Below, one piece after another: positions 17,205-25,506 of a stretch of DNA of 64,000 bases. The notes under the pieces are model-generated. The model searched no databases. It was not told the DNA's origin and saw only the letters and a program-made list of their open reading frames with translations. The DNA is taken from positions 1 through 64,000 of the forward strand of contig PAIP01000017.1 of the NCBI GenBank assembly GCA_002704915.1, in the 5' to 3' direction. The position numbers and the translations under genes are program-made. The stretch is from Parvularcula sp. Lineage in GTDB: Bacteria; Pseudomonadota; Alphaproteobacteria; Caulobacterales; Parvularculaceae. Position 1 is the first letter of the stretch, and the number at the start of each line of letters is the position of its first letter.

Positions 17205-18739
17205 AACAGGTCCTCCTCATCGCCTGGCGCGAATATAAACAATATGTCTTCTCGCGCGGCTTTCTGATCTTCCTCGTGATGTTTCCCGTGGGGCTTGCGG
17301 CCCTGACCGCCGCCCTCGGGCTCGCCGAACGCAACAAGCCTGTGCGTGCTTTCGTCATCTACGATCAGACAGATCAGTATGCAGACGAGATCGACCGCGA
17401 AGTGGAGCGCCGTCACGCGCTGTCGACGCTCAATGCCTGGAACCTTTATCTCGCGGCCTATGCCCCGGCCGATGCGGCGGAGGCTTTGCCGGAGCCTTTC
17501 GCGCCTGACGGCGTCAGCGATGCGCGCGTGAAGGCGATTGAGGACGCCGGCGGTTATGAGGCGGGCGAGGCCGCCGTAGCGGACATCCTGCGCCCCGGCG
17601 CGCCGCCTTTTGAGGCGCCGCGCGCGCAATTCGAACGGGTGGCGGGTCCGCCTGCGCTTCAGGATGCAACATCGCTGGAAGAGGCCGAGGAAATCCTGCG
17701 GCCCTATCTTCTTGAAGAACGTAAAATCGTTCGTCCTGACGGCAGCGCCGCCCCGCTCTTCGCCGCGGTCCTCATTCCGGAAGGTTTTGGCCCGCCGCAA
17801 CAAAATGGCGAAGAGGCGCCGTCGGCCCAGTTCTGGAGCCGCAATCTCACCGACACGGCGCTGGAAGATCTCGTGGGCAATGCGCTCGATGCGGCCCTGA
17901 AACGGGAAGCCGCGGAGGCGCTCGGCCTGCCGCGCGCCGCGCTCGACGATGTGGCGGCGATTTCCGCGCCTTTCGATGCTTACCGACCGGACCGCGAGGC
18001 GGAGGAAGCCCAGCTCGATATGAGCGACCGCATCGAAACCCTGATGCCAGCGGCGCTCACCTATATGCTCCTCGTCATCATTTTCGGCGTCGGCAACTTG
18101 CTGCTGACCAACACCATTGAAGAACGCTCCAACAAGATTGTCGAAATTCTTCTGTCGTCAGTGACGGCGGGGCAATTGATGATGGGCAAGCTTATCGGCA
18201 TTGCAGCGGTGGGCCTCACCATGCCGGCGATCTTCCTCGTGGGCGGACTTGCGGGCTCGGCGACGCTGGGCGCCGACGCCGGCGAAAGCGTCATGGGCCC
18301 GGTGATCGCATCGCTCTTCACCTCGCCGCTTTTGCTTATCTATCTTTTCTATTTCTTTTGCGCCTATGCGATTTTCGCGATGATCTTTCTCGCCATCGGC
18401 GCTGTGTCGAATTCCCTGCAGGACGCCCAGTCCTATATGGGCCCCGTCATGCTGCTGGTTTTTGCGCCGCTGCCTTTCATGATGATGGTGTTCCAGAACC
18501 CCAACGGCTTCATCGCGTCGCTCCTGACGTGGATTCCCATCTATACGCCCTATGCGGTGATGATGCGCGCCGCCGCCGATCCGCCGCTCTGGGAGATCAT
18601 CGGCGCAACGGCGCTGATGCTCGCCTTCGCCATTGTGCTGGTTCGTTTTCTTGGCCGCATTTTCCGCAACGCGATCCTGCAATCCTCGCCGCCGAAAGCG
18701 CGCGAGGTCTGGCGGCTGGCGAGAAAAGACGCGGCTTAA
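17201..18739 (+). CDS. ABC-2 type permease, NatB-like
   Basis: 512-aa membrane subunit for the ATPase before it. One N-terminal helix (about 19-42), a large extracytoplasmic domain (about 45-280, with acidic and alanine-rich parts), then five to six helices (about 285-490: ALTYMLLVIIFGVGNLLLTN, SLFTSPLLLIYLFYFF). The motif NTIEERSNKIVEILLSSV is typical of ABC2_membrane_3/NatB proteins. Its TAA stop overlaps the TAA stop of the convergent gene at 18736. Confidence 0.9.
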   Translation: MKQVLLIAWREYKQYVFSRGFLIFLVMFPVGLAALTAALGLAERNKPVRAFVIYDQTDQYADEIDREVERRHALSTLNAWNLYLAAYAPADAAEALPEPFAPDGVSDARVKAIEDAGGYEAGEAAVADILRPGAPPFEAPRAQFERVAGPPALQDATSLEEAEEILRPYLLEERKIVRPDGSAAPLFAAVLIPEGFGPPQQNGEEAPSAQFWSRNLTDTALEDLVGNALDAALKREAAEALGLPRAALDDVAAISAPFDAYRPDREAEEAQLDMSDRIETLMPAALTYMLLVIIFGVGNLLLTNTIEERSNKIVEILLSSVTAGQLMMGKLIGIAAVGLTMPAIFLVGGLAGSATLGADAGESVMGPVIASLFTSPLLLIYLFYFFCAYAIFAMIFLAIGAVSNSLQDAQSYMGPVMLLVFAPLPFMMMVFQNPNGFIASLLTWIPIYTPYAVMMRAAADPPLWEIIGATALMLAFAIVLVRFLGRIFRNAILQSSPPKAREVWRLARKDAA

Positions 18740-19410
18740 TCTTTCTTGGCCCCGGCTGGATTCGTCGGTCTTGTTTGCAGAAAAATTACGCCGATCAGTG
18801 CAGTTGCTACGGGAAAGACGCCGGCGTAGCCGATAATGCCGATATTGCGCCATTGCATGTCGTTCAGCACAACGCCTGAAAGCCCCGCCAGCGCCAGAAG
18901 TCCGCTGGCGATCAGGGTGAAGCGGATTGTAGTCCGCAGGGGGCTGCCGAAAAACAACGGCGCGGCGAAGAGCGCGGCCAGCGGAAAGAAAACATCCCAC
19001 GCCAGAATGTCGAGCGCATAGGCAGCGGAAGGCCATGTAAATGAGAACAGCAGATCCGATACATCCGCGTCGGCAACGGTCGCGCGGCTGAGCGTCAGGA
19101 TGGTGAAATGAACGCAGGAGGTGACGCCGGCGAGCAACAGGGCGAAGCCGAGTGCGATCCGGCTCAGCGTTTTCGATGTTGGGGGCGCCCAATCGTGCAG
19201 GGCTGCGAAGAGCGCCACGAGTAACGGCGCAATGAACATGATAAGTATTTCAAGCAGCGAAAACCACGGATCGCTGACTTGCTCGCTTTTGTCTTCCAGC
19301 GACAGCAAACCGGCGGCAAGCGCGCCAACATAGGCAAGTGTCAGTACAGATACGCCGAACGCGGAGAATATGCCGACTGTCCGGCTTGTGGCGCTGAAGT
19401 CAGCGTTCAA
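18736..19410 (-). CDS. Multi-pass membrane protein, unknown function
   Basis: 224 aa from TTG 19410 (read as MNADFSATSRTVG), chosen because AGAAGGAA stands 7-8 nt before it; the very long frame upstream to 20046 is an antisense shadow of the DAACS gene. About six helices: GIFSAFGVSVLTLAYVGAL, LLEILIMFIAPLLVALFAAL, a helix around ALGFALLLAG, and three more to FPVATALIGVIFLQ. Repeated aromatic residues and HDW, HFT motifs lie at helix ends. No family recognised. Confidence 0.7.
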   Translation of the reverse strand: MNADFSATSRTVGIFSAFGVSVLTLAYVGALAAGLLSLEDKSEQVSDPWFSLLEILIMFIAPLLVALFAALHDWAPPTSKTLSRIALGFALLLAGVTSCVHFTILTLSRATVADADVSDLLFSFTWPSAAYALDILAWDVFFPLAALFAAPLFFGSPLRTTIRFTLIASGLLALAGLSGVVLNDMQWRNIGIIGYAGVFPVATALIGVIFLQTRPTNPAGAKKD

Positions 19411-19537
19411 GATTGTGTTCCTTCTTTGAGGCAGCGCAACTTTTTGCCACCTCGCGTAATGTAGCTTGCCATCCATTCCGTGAAAATGTCCTGAGAGCCG
19501 CAATGGAAATTGACGCGCGACAAGGGTAAACAGCGCC

Positions 19538-20920
19538 ATGCCCCGTTCTCGTTTCAAATATAACCGCCTCAACCGCAGTCTTGACGTTCTCGTGCGCGGG
19601 CGGCTGTGGCTGCAGGTGCTGATCGCCATCGCGCTGGGCGTCGGCGTCGGCGCGTTGTTCGGACCTGACCTCGCCCTGGTGGCGCGTCCGGTCGCCGAAA
19701 CCGTTGGCGACTGGCTGGCGCTGCCGGGCCGGCTTTTCCTCGCGCTCATTCGCATGGTCATTATCCCGCTGGTGGTGAGCTCCATCGTCATGGGCATCGC
19801 CGCGGCGGGCGCGGGCGCGAACTTGCAGCGCATCGGCTTGCGGCTTGTCGCTTTCGTGCTGATCACCACGATGATCGGCGCCGCCATCGGCGGCGGCCTT
19901 GCGCGGCTCGTCTCCGCAGGGCGCGAGGTGATGCTGAACGCGCCGCCGACGCCGCGGCTGAAACCGGACCCGGCGGCGATTGAGGCGGCGGCCTCGCCCA
20001 TTGAGGCCATCGGCCGCGAATTGCCGGGCATGATCTCCAACCTCATTCCCCAGAATGTATCCGCCGCGATCCTCGATCAGGACATGCTGGCCATTGTCGT
20101 CTTTTCGATTTTCATCGGCATTGCGACGGTAACGAGCGACAAGCGCGAATTGACGAAACCGCTGGTCGCGCTCGCCGGCGCCGTGCTTGAAGTCTGCATG
20201 ACCGTCATCCGCACGGCCATGCGCTTCGCCCCGCTGGCGGTCTTCGGGCTGATGGCGGAAACGACGGCGGTGAATGGCCTCAATACGCTCATCGATCTCG
20301 CCGTCTATTGCGGCGTCGTCATCGGCGGTCTGGCGCTTCTCCTCATCGTCTATCTCGCCATCATCGCATTCTTCGGCGGCATGACGCCCTGGAATTTTCT
20401 GAGGTCTGTCGCGCCGGTGCAGTTGCTCGCTTTTTCCACATCGAGCTCCGCCGCCGTGATGCCGCTCACCATGAAAACGGCGGTGGAAAAACTGGGGGCC
20501 TCGCCGTCGCTCGCAGGCGCGGTCATTCCGCTGGCGGCGACGATCAATATGGCGGGGACGGCGCTCTATCAGTCCGCGGCGATCGTGTTTCTCGCCAATA
20601 TCGCAGGCATGCATCTCTCGCCCGGCGATCTCGCCTTTGTCATGATCACGCTTACCGGCGCCTCCATCGGCGCGCCCGCGGCGCCCGGCGCATCCATCGC
20701 GGTGTTGTCGGCGACGGCGACGAGTTTCGGCATTCCCCTAAACGGGCTTGCGCTGGTGCTCGGCGTCGACCGGCTCCTCGACATGGCGCGCACCGCCGTC
20801 AACGTCACCGGCGATCTTGTCGCCTGTCGATTGTTGTCAGGAATTGAAACGGAGGCGCCCGCCGAAACGAAAGAGCCGGAGATTGCGCAGGCCCAGGCGC
20901 CGCAGCAGGCGGAGGCCTGA
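19538..20920 (+). CDS. Dicarboxylate/amino acid:cation symporter (DAACS)
   Basis: Na+- or H+-driven uptake carrier of the glutamate/C4-dicarboxylate family, 460 aa. Characteristic motifs: IRMVIIPLVVSSIVMGI, hairpin FSTSSSAAVMPLT, TM7 ATINMAGTALY (NMAGT rather than NMDGT), and GVDRLLDMARTAVNVTGD. NMAGT has lost the aspartate typical of Na+-coupled members, so coupling may differ. Last 30 residues are acidic and glutamine-rich. A second family member with NMDGT is at 37393. Confidence 0.92.
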   Translation: MPRSRFKYNRLNRSLDVLVRGRLWLQVLIAIALGVGVGALFGPDLALVARPVAETVGDWLALPGRLFLALIRMVIIPLVVSSIVMGIAAAGAGANLQRIGLRLVAFVLITTMIGAAIGGGLARLVSAGREVMLNAPPTPRLKPDPAAIEAAASPIEAIGRELPGMISNLIPQNVSAAILDQDMLAIVVFSIFIGIATVTSDKRELTKPLVALAGAVLEVCMTVIRTAMRFAPLAVFGLMAETTAVNGLNTLIDLAVYCGVVIGGLALLLIVYLAIIAFFGGMTPWNFLRSVAPVQLLAFSTSSSAAVMPLTMKTAVEKLGASPSLAGAVIPLAATINMAGTALYQSAAIVFLANIAGMHLSPGDLAFVMITLTGASIGAPAAPGASIAVLSATATSFGIPLNGLALVLGVDRLLDMARTAVNVTGDLVACRLLSGIETEAPAETKEPEIAQAQAPQQAEA

Positions 20921-20932
20921 TCTTTCGGAACG

Positions 20933-21127
20933 TTAGTGTGCGTCGCCCTTGTAGATAAACTTACGGTCGCAATAGCCGCATTCGGCTTCGCCGTCTTCGA
21001 GCGAATACCACACGATGGGATGGCCGAGCGCGCCGCCGCCACCGTCACAGGAAACGCGGCGTTTGTCCGTGTAGATGACTTCCGGATCGGGGGTGATGCT
21101 CGTGGCCGGGGTTTTCTGTTCGCTCAT
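20933..21127 (-). CDS. NDUFS6-like zinc-finger protein (zf-CHCC)
   Basis: 64 aa with ligands C27, H36, C50 and C53: VSCDGGGGALGHPIVWYSL then ECGYCDRKFIY, the zf-CHCC pattern of the complex I subunit NDUFS6 family, found as a stand-alone short protein in alphaproteobacteria. Start ATG 21127 gives the usual length; the frame stays open to ATG 21268, adding a Gly/His/Lys-rich stretch that would overlap the divergent ABC gene start, so the short form is preferred. Confidence 0.88.
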   Translation of the reverse strand: MSEQKTPATSITPDPEVIYTDKRRVSCDGGGGALGHPIVWYSLEDGEAECGYCDRKFIYKGDAH

Positions 21128-21266
21128 GGGGCGGTCGGTCTCGCGATGGCTTGCGCCCGCTGACTTGCCGCCGCCGGCCCCTTTCGTCAAGTCTTTGTGA
21201 GGACCGGCGCCGTGGCCTTGCGGCGGTTGACCCTCGCCTGTTGCGGCGCGATAAGCGGCTTTGCTC

Positions 21267-22235
21267 ATGCCGGATGATCATTCCATGGATTTCAACGCCA
21301 ATGCCGACTACGCCATCGCCGCCCGCGGCGTGCGCAAAACCTATGGCGGCTCCGGGAATGCGCCCGCCAAGGAAGCGCTGAAAGGCATCGACGTCTTCGT
21401 CAAGCGCGGCACGATTTTCGGGCTGCTAGGGCCCAACGGCGCCGGTAAATCCACTTTCATCAATATTCTCGCCGGTCTCGTGCGCAAAAGCGCGGGCGAG
21501 GTCTCTGTCTGGGGTTTCGACATCGACCGCAATCCGCGCCAGGCGCGCGCGTCGCTCGGCGTCGTGCCGCAGGAAATCAATATGGAGGTGTTCTTCACGC
21601 CGTTTGAAGGCATGGAGATTCAGGCGGGGCTTTACGGCGTGCCGAAATCCCAGCGCCGCTCCATGGAGATTTTGAAAGCCCTCGGCCTTGAAGACAAAGC
21701 CGACGCCTATGTGCGTCATCTCTCTGGCGGCATGAAACGGCGTCTTCTGGTGGCGAAGGCCATGGTGCATTCGCCCCCCGTTCTGATCCTCGACGAGCCC
21801 ACGGCCGGCGTCGACATCGAACTCAGGAAACAGCTCTGGGAATATGTTTTAAAGCTGCATGAGCAGGGCGTGACGATCGTTCTGACCACGCATTATCTCG
21901 AAGAGGCGCAGGAGCTCTGCAAGGAAATCGCCATCATCAATCATGGCGAGGTGGTCGCCTGCGAGCCCACGGAAAAACTGATTTCCTCGCTCGACCGCAA
22001 GACCTTGATGGTGACGCCGGACCAGGAAATCGCGGCCGCACCGGATCTCGGGCCGCTTTCGGTCGACCTCAAGGCGGATGGAAGTCTCGCCATCAATTAC
22101 AAGCCGAGCCAGACGAAAGTCGCGGAAATCCTCGAACGGCTGAACGGCGCGGGCGTGTCGGTGAAGGACATCTCGACGGTCGAGGCCGATCTCGAGGACG
22201 TTTTCCTCGAATTGACCTATCATAACAACCGGTAA
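21267..22235 (+). CDS. ABC transporter ATPase without adjacent permease
   Basis: 322 aa from ATG 21267 (ATG 21285, MDFNANADY, is equally possible). Walker A GPNGAGKSTF, Q-loop VPQEINMEVFFTPFEG, signature LSGGMKRR, Walker B VLILDEPTAGVD, and switch TTHYLEEAQELC. Resembles the YadG/NodI class of ABC-2 exporter ATPases. No permease gene follows; the next gene is an exported vWA protein. It must pair with a distant permease or have lost it. Confidence 0.9.
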   Translation: MPDDHSMDFNANADYAIAARGVRKTYGGSGNAPAKEALKGIDVFVKRGTIFGLLGPNGAGKSTFINILAGLVRKSAGEVSVWGFDIDRNPRQARASLGVVPQEINMEVFFTPFEGMEIQAGLYGVPKSQRRSMEILKALGLEDKADAYVRHLSGGMKRRLLVAKAMVHSPPVLILDEPTAGVDIELRKQLWEYVLKLHEQGVTIVLTTHYLEEAQELCKEIAIINHGEVVACEPTEKLISSLDRKTLMVTPDQEIAAAPDLGPLSVDLKADGSLAINYKPSQTKVAEILERLNGAGVSVKDISTVEADLEDVFLELTYHNNR

Positions 22236-22240
22236 TGAAG

Positions 22241-22264
22241 TTGCGGCGCTTTAGGGCGCCGCAA
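22241..22264 (+). terminator. Hairpin after the ABC ATPase gene (no T-tract)
   Basis: Perfect 9-bp stem TTGCGGCGC/GCGCCGCAA with loop TTTAGG, six bases after the stop. It lacks a T run, so it may only mark a transcript 3' end. Confidence 0.4.
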
Positions 22265-22328
22265 GCGCTTCCTAAGCGGTGCGGCGGACGTTAGTCTTGT
22301 CTGCGTCGCCATCGAGAAGGGGAGTTTC

Positions 22329-24569
22329 ATGGCCGCGCGCGCAATCCGCTTATTTATTTCAGCAATCGCATTGTTTTTCATCGCCCTGCCGGCCGCGGCG
22401 CAGGAGGGGGCAGGGGATTCCATTCTCGTCCTTGACGGTTCCGGCTCCATGTGGGGCCAGATCGAGGGCGAAGCGAAGATCACCATCGCAAAATCGGTGC
22501 TCGCGGAGTTGCTGAATGATCTGCCTGCGGAACGTCGTCTCGGTTTGATCGCCTATGGTCACCGTCGGACAGGCGACTGCGCGGATATCGAAGAACTGGC
22601 TGCGGTCGGCGCGGACCGCGCCGCGATCGCCGACGCGGTGCAAAAGCTCAACCCCAAGGGCAAGACGCCCATGGCGGATTCGATCAAGCTCGCGGCGGAA
22701 AAACTGAAATACACGGAGGCGAAATCAACGGTCATCCTCATCAGCGACGGGATCGAAACCTGCGCGCCCGATCCCTGCGGCGTCGCCTCGGCGCTGGAGG
22801 AAGCCGGCGCCGATTTCACCGTGCATGTGGTCGGTTTCGACGTGACCGAAGAAAACGCTGAGGCGCAATTGCGCTGCATTGCCGAGAACACGGGCGGCAA
22901 ATATGTCTCCGCTTCGGATGCGGGCGAACTCACCGAAGCGCTTGAGGAAACCGTTGCGGCGGCGCCCGAAGCCGTCACGGAAACGAAAGTCCGCCTGCGC
23001 GCCACGGAGCTTGAGGGCGGCCCCGTCATCGAAGAGGGCTTGTCCTGGACGGTGACGCCGGCGGGCGGCGGCGATCCTGTTTTTTCTGAGGACGGCGCCG
23101 GCGTCGTCGATGTGGAAATCGAACCCGGGACTTACGATGTCGCGGTCTCGCGCGCCTCGGACGGGCTCAAGGGCGAAGCGAAAAACGTCAAGATCAACGC
23201 CAATACCTGGAAGACCGTGACCATCGCGCTTGCCTTTCCGGTTGAGGCGACGTTGCGCGCCGAACCTGCAGGAGAGGCAGTGGCCGGGACCAATATACAG
23301 GTCTTCTGGACCGGTCCCGACCGGCGCGGCGATTTCATCACCATTGTCGAGAAAGGCGCGGATCGCGGCCAGTACGGTCCTTACGCCTATACGCGCACGG
23401 GCAACCCCGTGGAGATCCGGATGCCGGTGGATCCCGGCGCCTATGAGATCCGTTACAGGTTGGGCCAGCCGATTCGTACGCTGGCCAGCATCGACATTAC
23501 GGCGATCCCGGCTGAAGCGACGCTGGAGGGTCCTGATACTGCGATTGCGGGCGAAGAAATCACTGTCGCCTTTACCGGACCGGCCGCAGGATCGGGCGAC
23601 TGGATCACCGTGGTGAAGCCCGACGATGAACCGAACAAGTACAGCGATTATTACTATACGCGGCAGGGCAGCCCGGCGACGATCCGCGTGCCGCTGGAAG
23701 CTGGCGCGTACGAGCTGCGTTTCGTGCAGGGCGGCAAGAAAATTCTCGCGCGCAAACCCATCACGGTGACATCGGCGGCGGCGACCATATCGGGGCCTGA
23801 AACCGCTATCGCCGGCGAAGAGGTTCAGGTCGAGTTTTCCGGACCGGAAGCGGGGTCTGGCGACTGGATCACCGTGACCGCGCCCGACGCTGCGCCGAAC
23901 AAATATACCGACTATCACTATTCGAGAAACGGCAGTCCGGCGACGATCCGCATGCCCCTTGAAGCTGGGGAATATGAGCTGCGCTTCGTGCAGGGCGGCA
24001 AGAAAATCATCGCGCGCCAGCCGATCACCGTGACAGCGGCGACGGCGACTTTGTCGGCGAAGGACACGGCGATTGCAGGCGAAACCGTAAGCGTCGAGTT
24101 TACGGGTCCTGCGCCGGCCTCCGGCGACTGGATCACGGTGACGGCGCCTGACGCTGCGCCGAACAAATACACCGACTATCACTATACGAGAAACGGCAGC
24201 CCGGCGGAAATCCGCATGCCGCTCGACGCTGGCGATTATGAAATCCGGTTTGTCCAGAACAACAAAAAGGTGCTGGCGCGCAAACCGATTACGGTGACGG
24301 CGGCCACGGCGACATTGAACGGTCCGTCATCAGCGAAAGCAGGAGAGACCGTCGATGTGGCGTTCACCGGGCCGCCGCCAGGCTCGGGCGACTATGTGGC
24401 GATTTCAAAGATGGGGTCGGACGATCTCAACTATGTAAGCTACAGCTATACGAGAAACGGCAGTCCGGCGCGGCTGCGCATGCCGAACGAGCCCGGGGAG
24501 TACGAGTTGCGGTTCATTCATGGCAACAAGAAAGTGCTCGCCCGCGCGCCGATTACGGTGACGCCGTAA
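22329..24569 (+). CDS. Exported von Willebrand factor A protein with five tandem beta repeats
   Basis: 746 aa. Signal peptide to about A24. vWA domain at about 31-200 with a full MIDAS site: D36-x-S38-x-S40 (LDGSGSMWG), T in KGKTPM and D in ISDGIETC. Residues about 205-300 form a separate beta region. Then five repeats of about 88 residues start near 304, 395, 484, 571 and 659, each with TAIAGE..., FTGP, GDWITV, a tyrosine-rich Y.YTRNGSPA, R.PL.AG.YE.RF and ITVT. The last four are clearly recent copies; the first is diverged. It is periplasmic or surface-located and probably binds a partner through the metal site. The repeats look like Ig-like or bacterial beta-sandwich modules; no named match recalled. 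Confidence 0.85.
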   Translation: MAARAIRLFISAIALFFIALPAAAQEGAGDSILVLDGSGSMWGQIEGEAKITIAKSVLAELLNDLPAERRLGLIAYGHRRTGDCADIEELAAVGADRAAIADAVQKLNPKGKTPMADSIKLAAEKLKYTEAKSTVILISDGIETCAPDPCGVASALEEAGADFTVHVVGFDVTEENAEAQLRCIAENTGGKYVSASDAGELTEALEETVAAAPEAVTETKVRLRATELEGGPVIEEGLSWTVTPAGGGDPVFSEDGAGVVDVEIEPGTYDVAVSRASDGLKGEAKNVKINANTWKTVTIALAFPVEATLRAEPAGEAVAGTNIQVFWTGPDRRGDFITIVEKGADRGQYGPYAYTRTGNPVEIRMPVDPGAYEIRYRLGQPIRTLASIDITAIPAEATLEGPDTAIAGEEITVAFTGPAAGSGDWITVVKPDDEPNKYSDYYYTRQGSPATIRVPLEAGAYELRFVQGGKKILARKPITVTSAAATISGPETAIAGEEVQVEFSGPEAGSGDWITVTAPDAAPNKYTDYHYSRNGSPATIRMPLEAGEYELRFVQGGKKIIARQPITVTAATATLSAKDTAIAGETVSVEFTGPAPASGDWITVTAPDAAPNKYTDYHYTRNGSPAEIRMPLDAGDYEIRFVQNNKKVLARKPITVTAATATLNGPSSAKAGETVDVAFTGPPPGSGDYVAISKMGSDDLNYVSYSYTRNGSPARLRMPNEPGEYELRFIHGNKKVLARAPITVTP
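23242..24566 (+). repeat. Five tandem repeats of about 265 bp inside the vWA gene
   Basis: Units begin at about 23242, 23514, 23782, 24044 and 24307. Repeats 3 and 4 are nearly identical over the stretch coding for GDWITVTAPDAAPNKYTDYH, which shows recent copying or gene conversion; such repeats can change number by recombination. Confidence 0.85.
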
Positions 24570-24570
24570 C

Positions 24571-25440
24571 CTAAGCAAGCGGCGCCCATGGCCGGGGCTC
24601 GTTTCCAAGCGCTACCGCGTGGTCGCGAAGCGCGTCGGCGACGCGTTTGGCGTCGCCTTTCAGGTCCTTGGGGTCGATTTTCGGTCCGAAACTGACGCCA
24701 TAGGTTTTGTTTTTCTTGTTCAACAGTTCGTGGAACAGGGTGATGTCGCGCAATTCCGTATTGAGCTTCCAGAACCAGTAATAGAGCGATGAATTGCGCA
24801 TATCGATATGCGCCGGGACGACGGGGCAATCATATTTGCGGGCGAAAATCGCGACGGAGGCGAGCCATTCCTGCTCGATAAGCTGTTTGTCCTCGCCCAT
24901 GGCGGCGAGTCTTCCGGACGGAAAAAGCACGACGCATTTCTCCGCATTGAACGCCTTGATCGCACCTTCCAGGGTCTCGCGGGAGCGTGTCGCCGTGCGC
25001 TTCGTCTGCACCCATTCCACCGGAATGATCATGTCGTCGAGCCCCGGCGCGGCGCGCAGGGCGTCGCGATTAGCGAAGAAGGTCATGTCAGGGCGGTGAT
25101 GCTTGATGGCGTCGAACATGGCGACGCCGTCGGGAATGCCTGTCGGGTGCGTCGATGCGATGAGAACGCGGCCGGTCTCGGGGATATGTTCCAGACCCGA
25201 TGTTTTGACATCCAGCGCCAGGAGCTCGCTGATATGGTTGAAAACCTCTCGCGCCGGCTTGTCGGCGATAGCGTCCGCCATTTTCACTGCCGGCTTGTAG
25301 AGAAGCAGCGGATAGAGCACCGATTTGTAAAGCGGCCACAGGGCCGAGGCGCGCAGCTTATGCGCGCGCTCTTCGATCAGCACGTCAACGATATGCTGGT
25401 CTTCCGATGCCGTCGCCAGGGAGGATGTCATGGCGTCCAT
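24571..25440 (-). CDS. PlsC-like lysophospholipid acyltransferase
   Basis: 289 aa. Acyltransferase blocks: STHPTGIPDGVAMF in place of NHxxxxD (His and Asp present but one residue further apart), FFANRDAL, and VLFPSGRLA for FPEGTR. These variants occur in a distinct COG0204-like group. No clear membrane helix except a weak one at about 34-50 (LWPLYKSVLYPLLLYK). Probably acylates a lysolipid; acceptor not deducible. It is convergent with the vWA gene, 1 nt apart. Confidence 0.82.
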   Translation of the reverse strand: MDAMTSSLATASEDQHIVDVLIEERAHKLRASALWPLYKSVLYPLLLYKPAVKMADAIADKPAREVFNHISELLALDVKTSGLEHIPETGRVLIASTHPTGIPDGVAMFDAIKHHRPDMTFFANRDALRAAPGLDDMIIPVEWVQTKRTATRSRETLEGAIKAFNAEKCVVLFPSGRLAAMGEDKQLIEQEWLASVAIFARKYDCPVVPAHIDMRNSSLYYWFWKLNTELRDITLFHELLNKKNKTYGVSFGPKIDPKDLKGDAKRVADALRDHAVALGNEPRPWAPLA

Positions 25441-25506
25441 AAAGGTCTCGCCTCAGGCCAATGCAAGGGGGCCGATACAAGGGCCGGTTTTTAGCCTGCC
25501 TCGCCC

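Noticed and set aside
19400-20614. 404-aa frame antisense to the DAACS gene, and the long upstream extension of the gene at 18736
   Set aside because: Very rich in Arg/His/Asp, typical of a shadow of a GC-rich membrane gene. The plus strand shows conserved carrier motifs.
21128-21268. N-terminal extension of the zinc-finger protein
   Set aside because: The family length is about 64 residues, and the extension would overlap the divergent ABC gene start.
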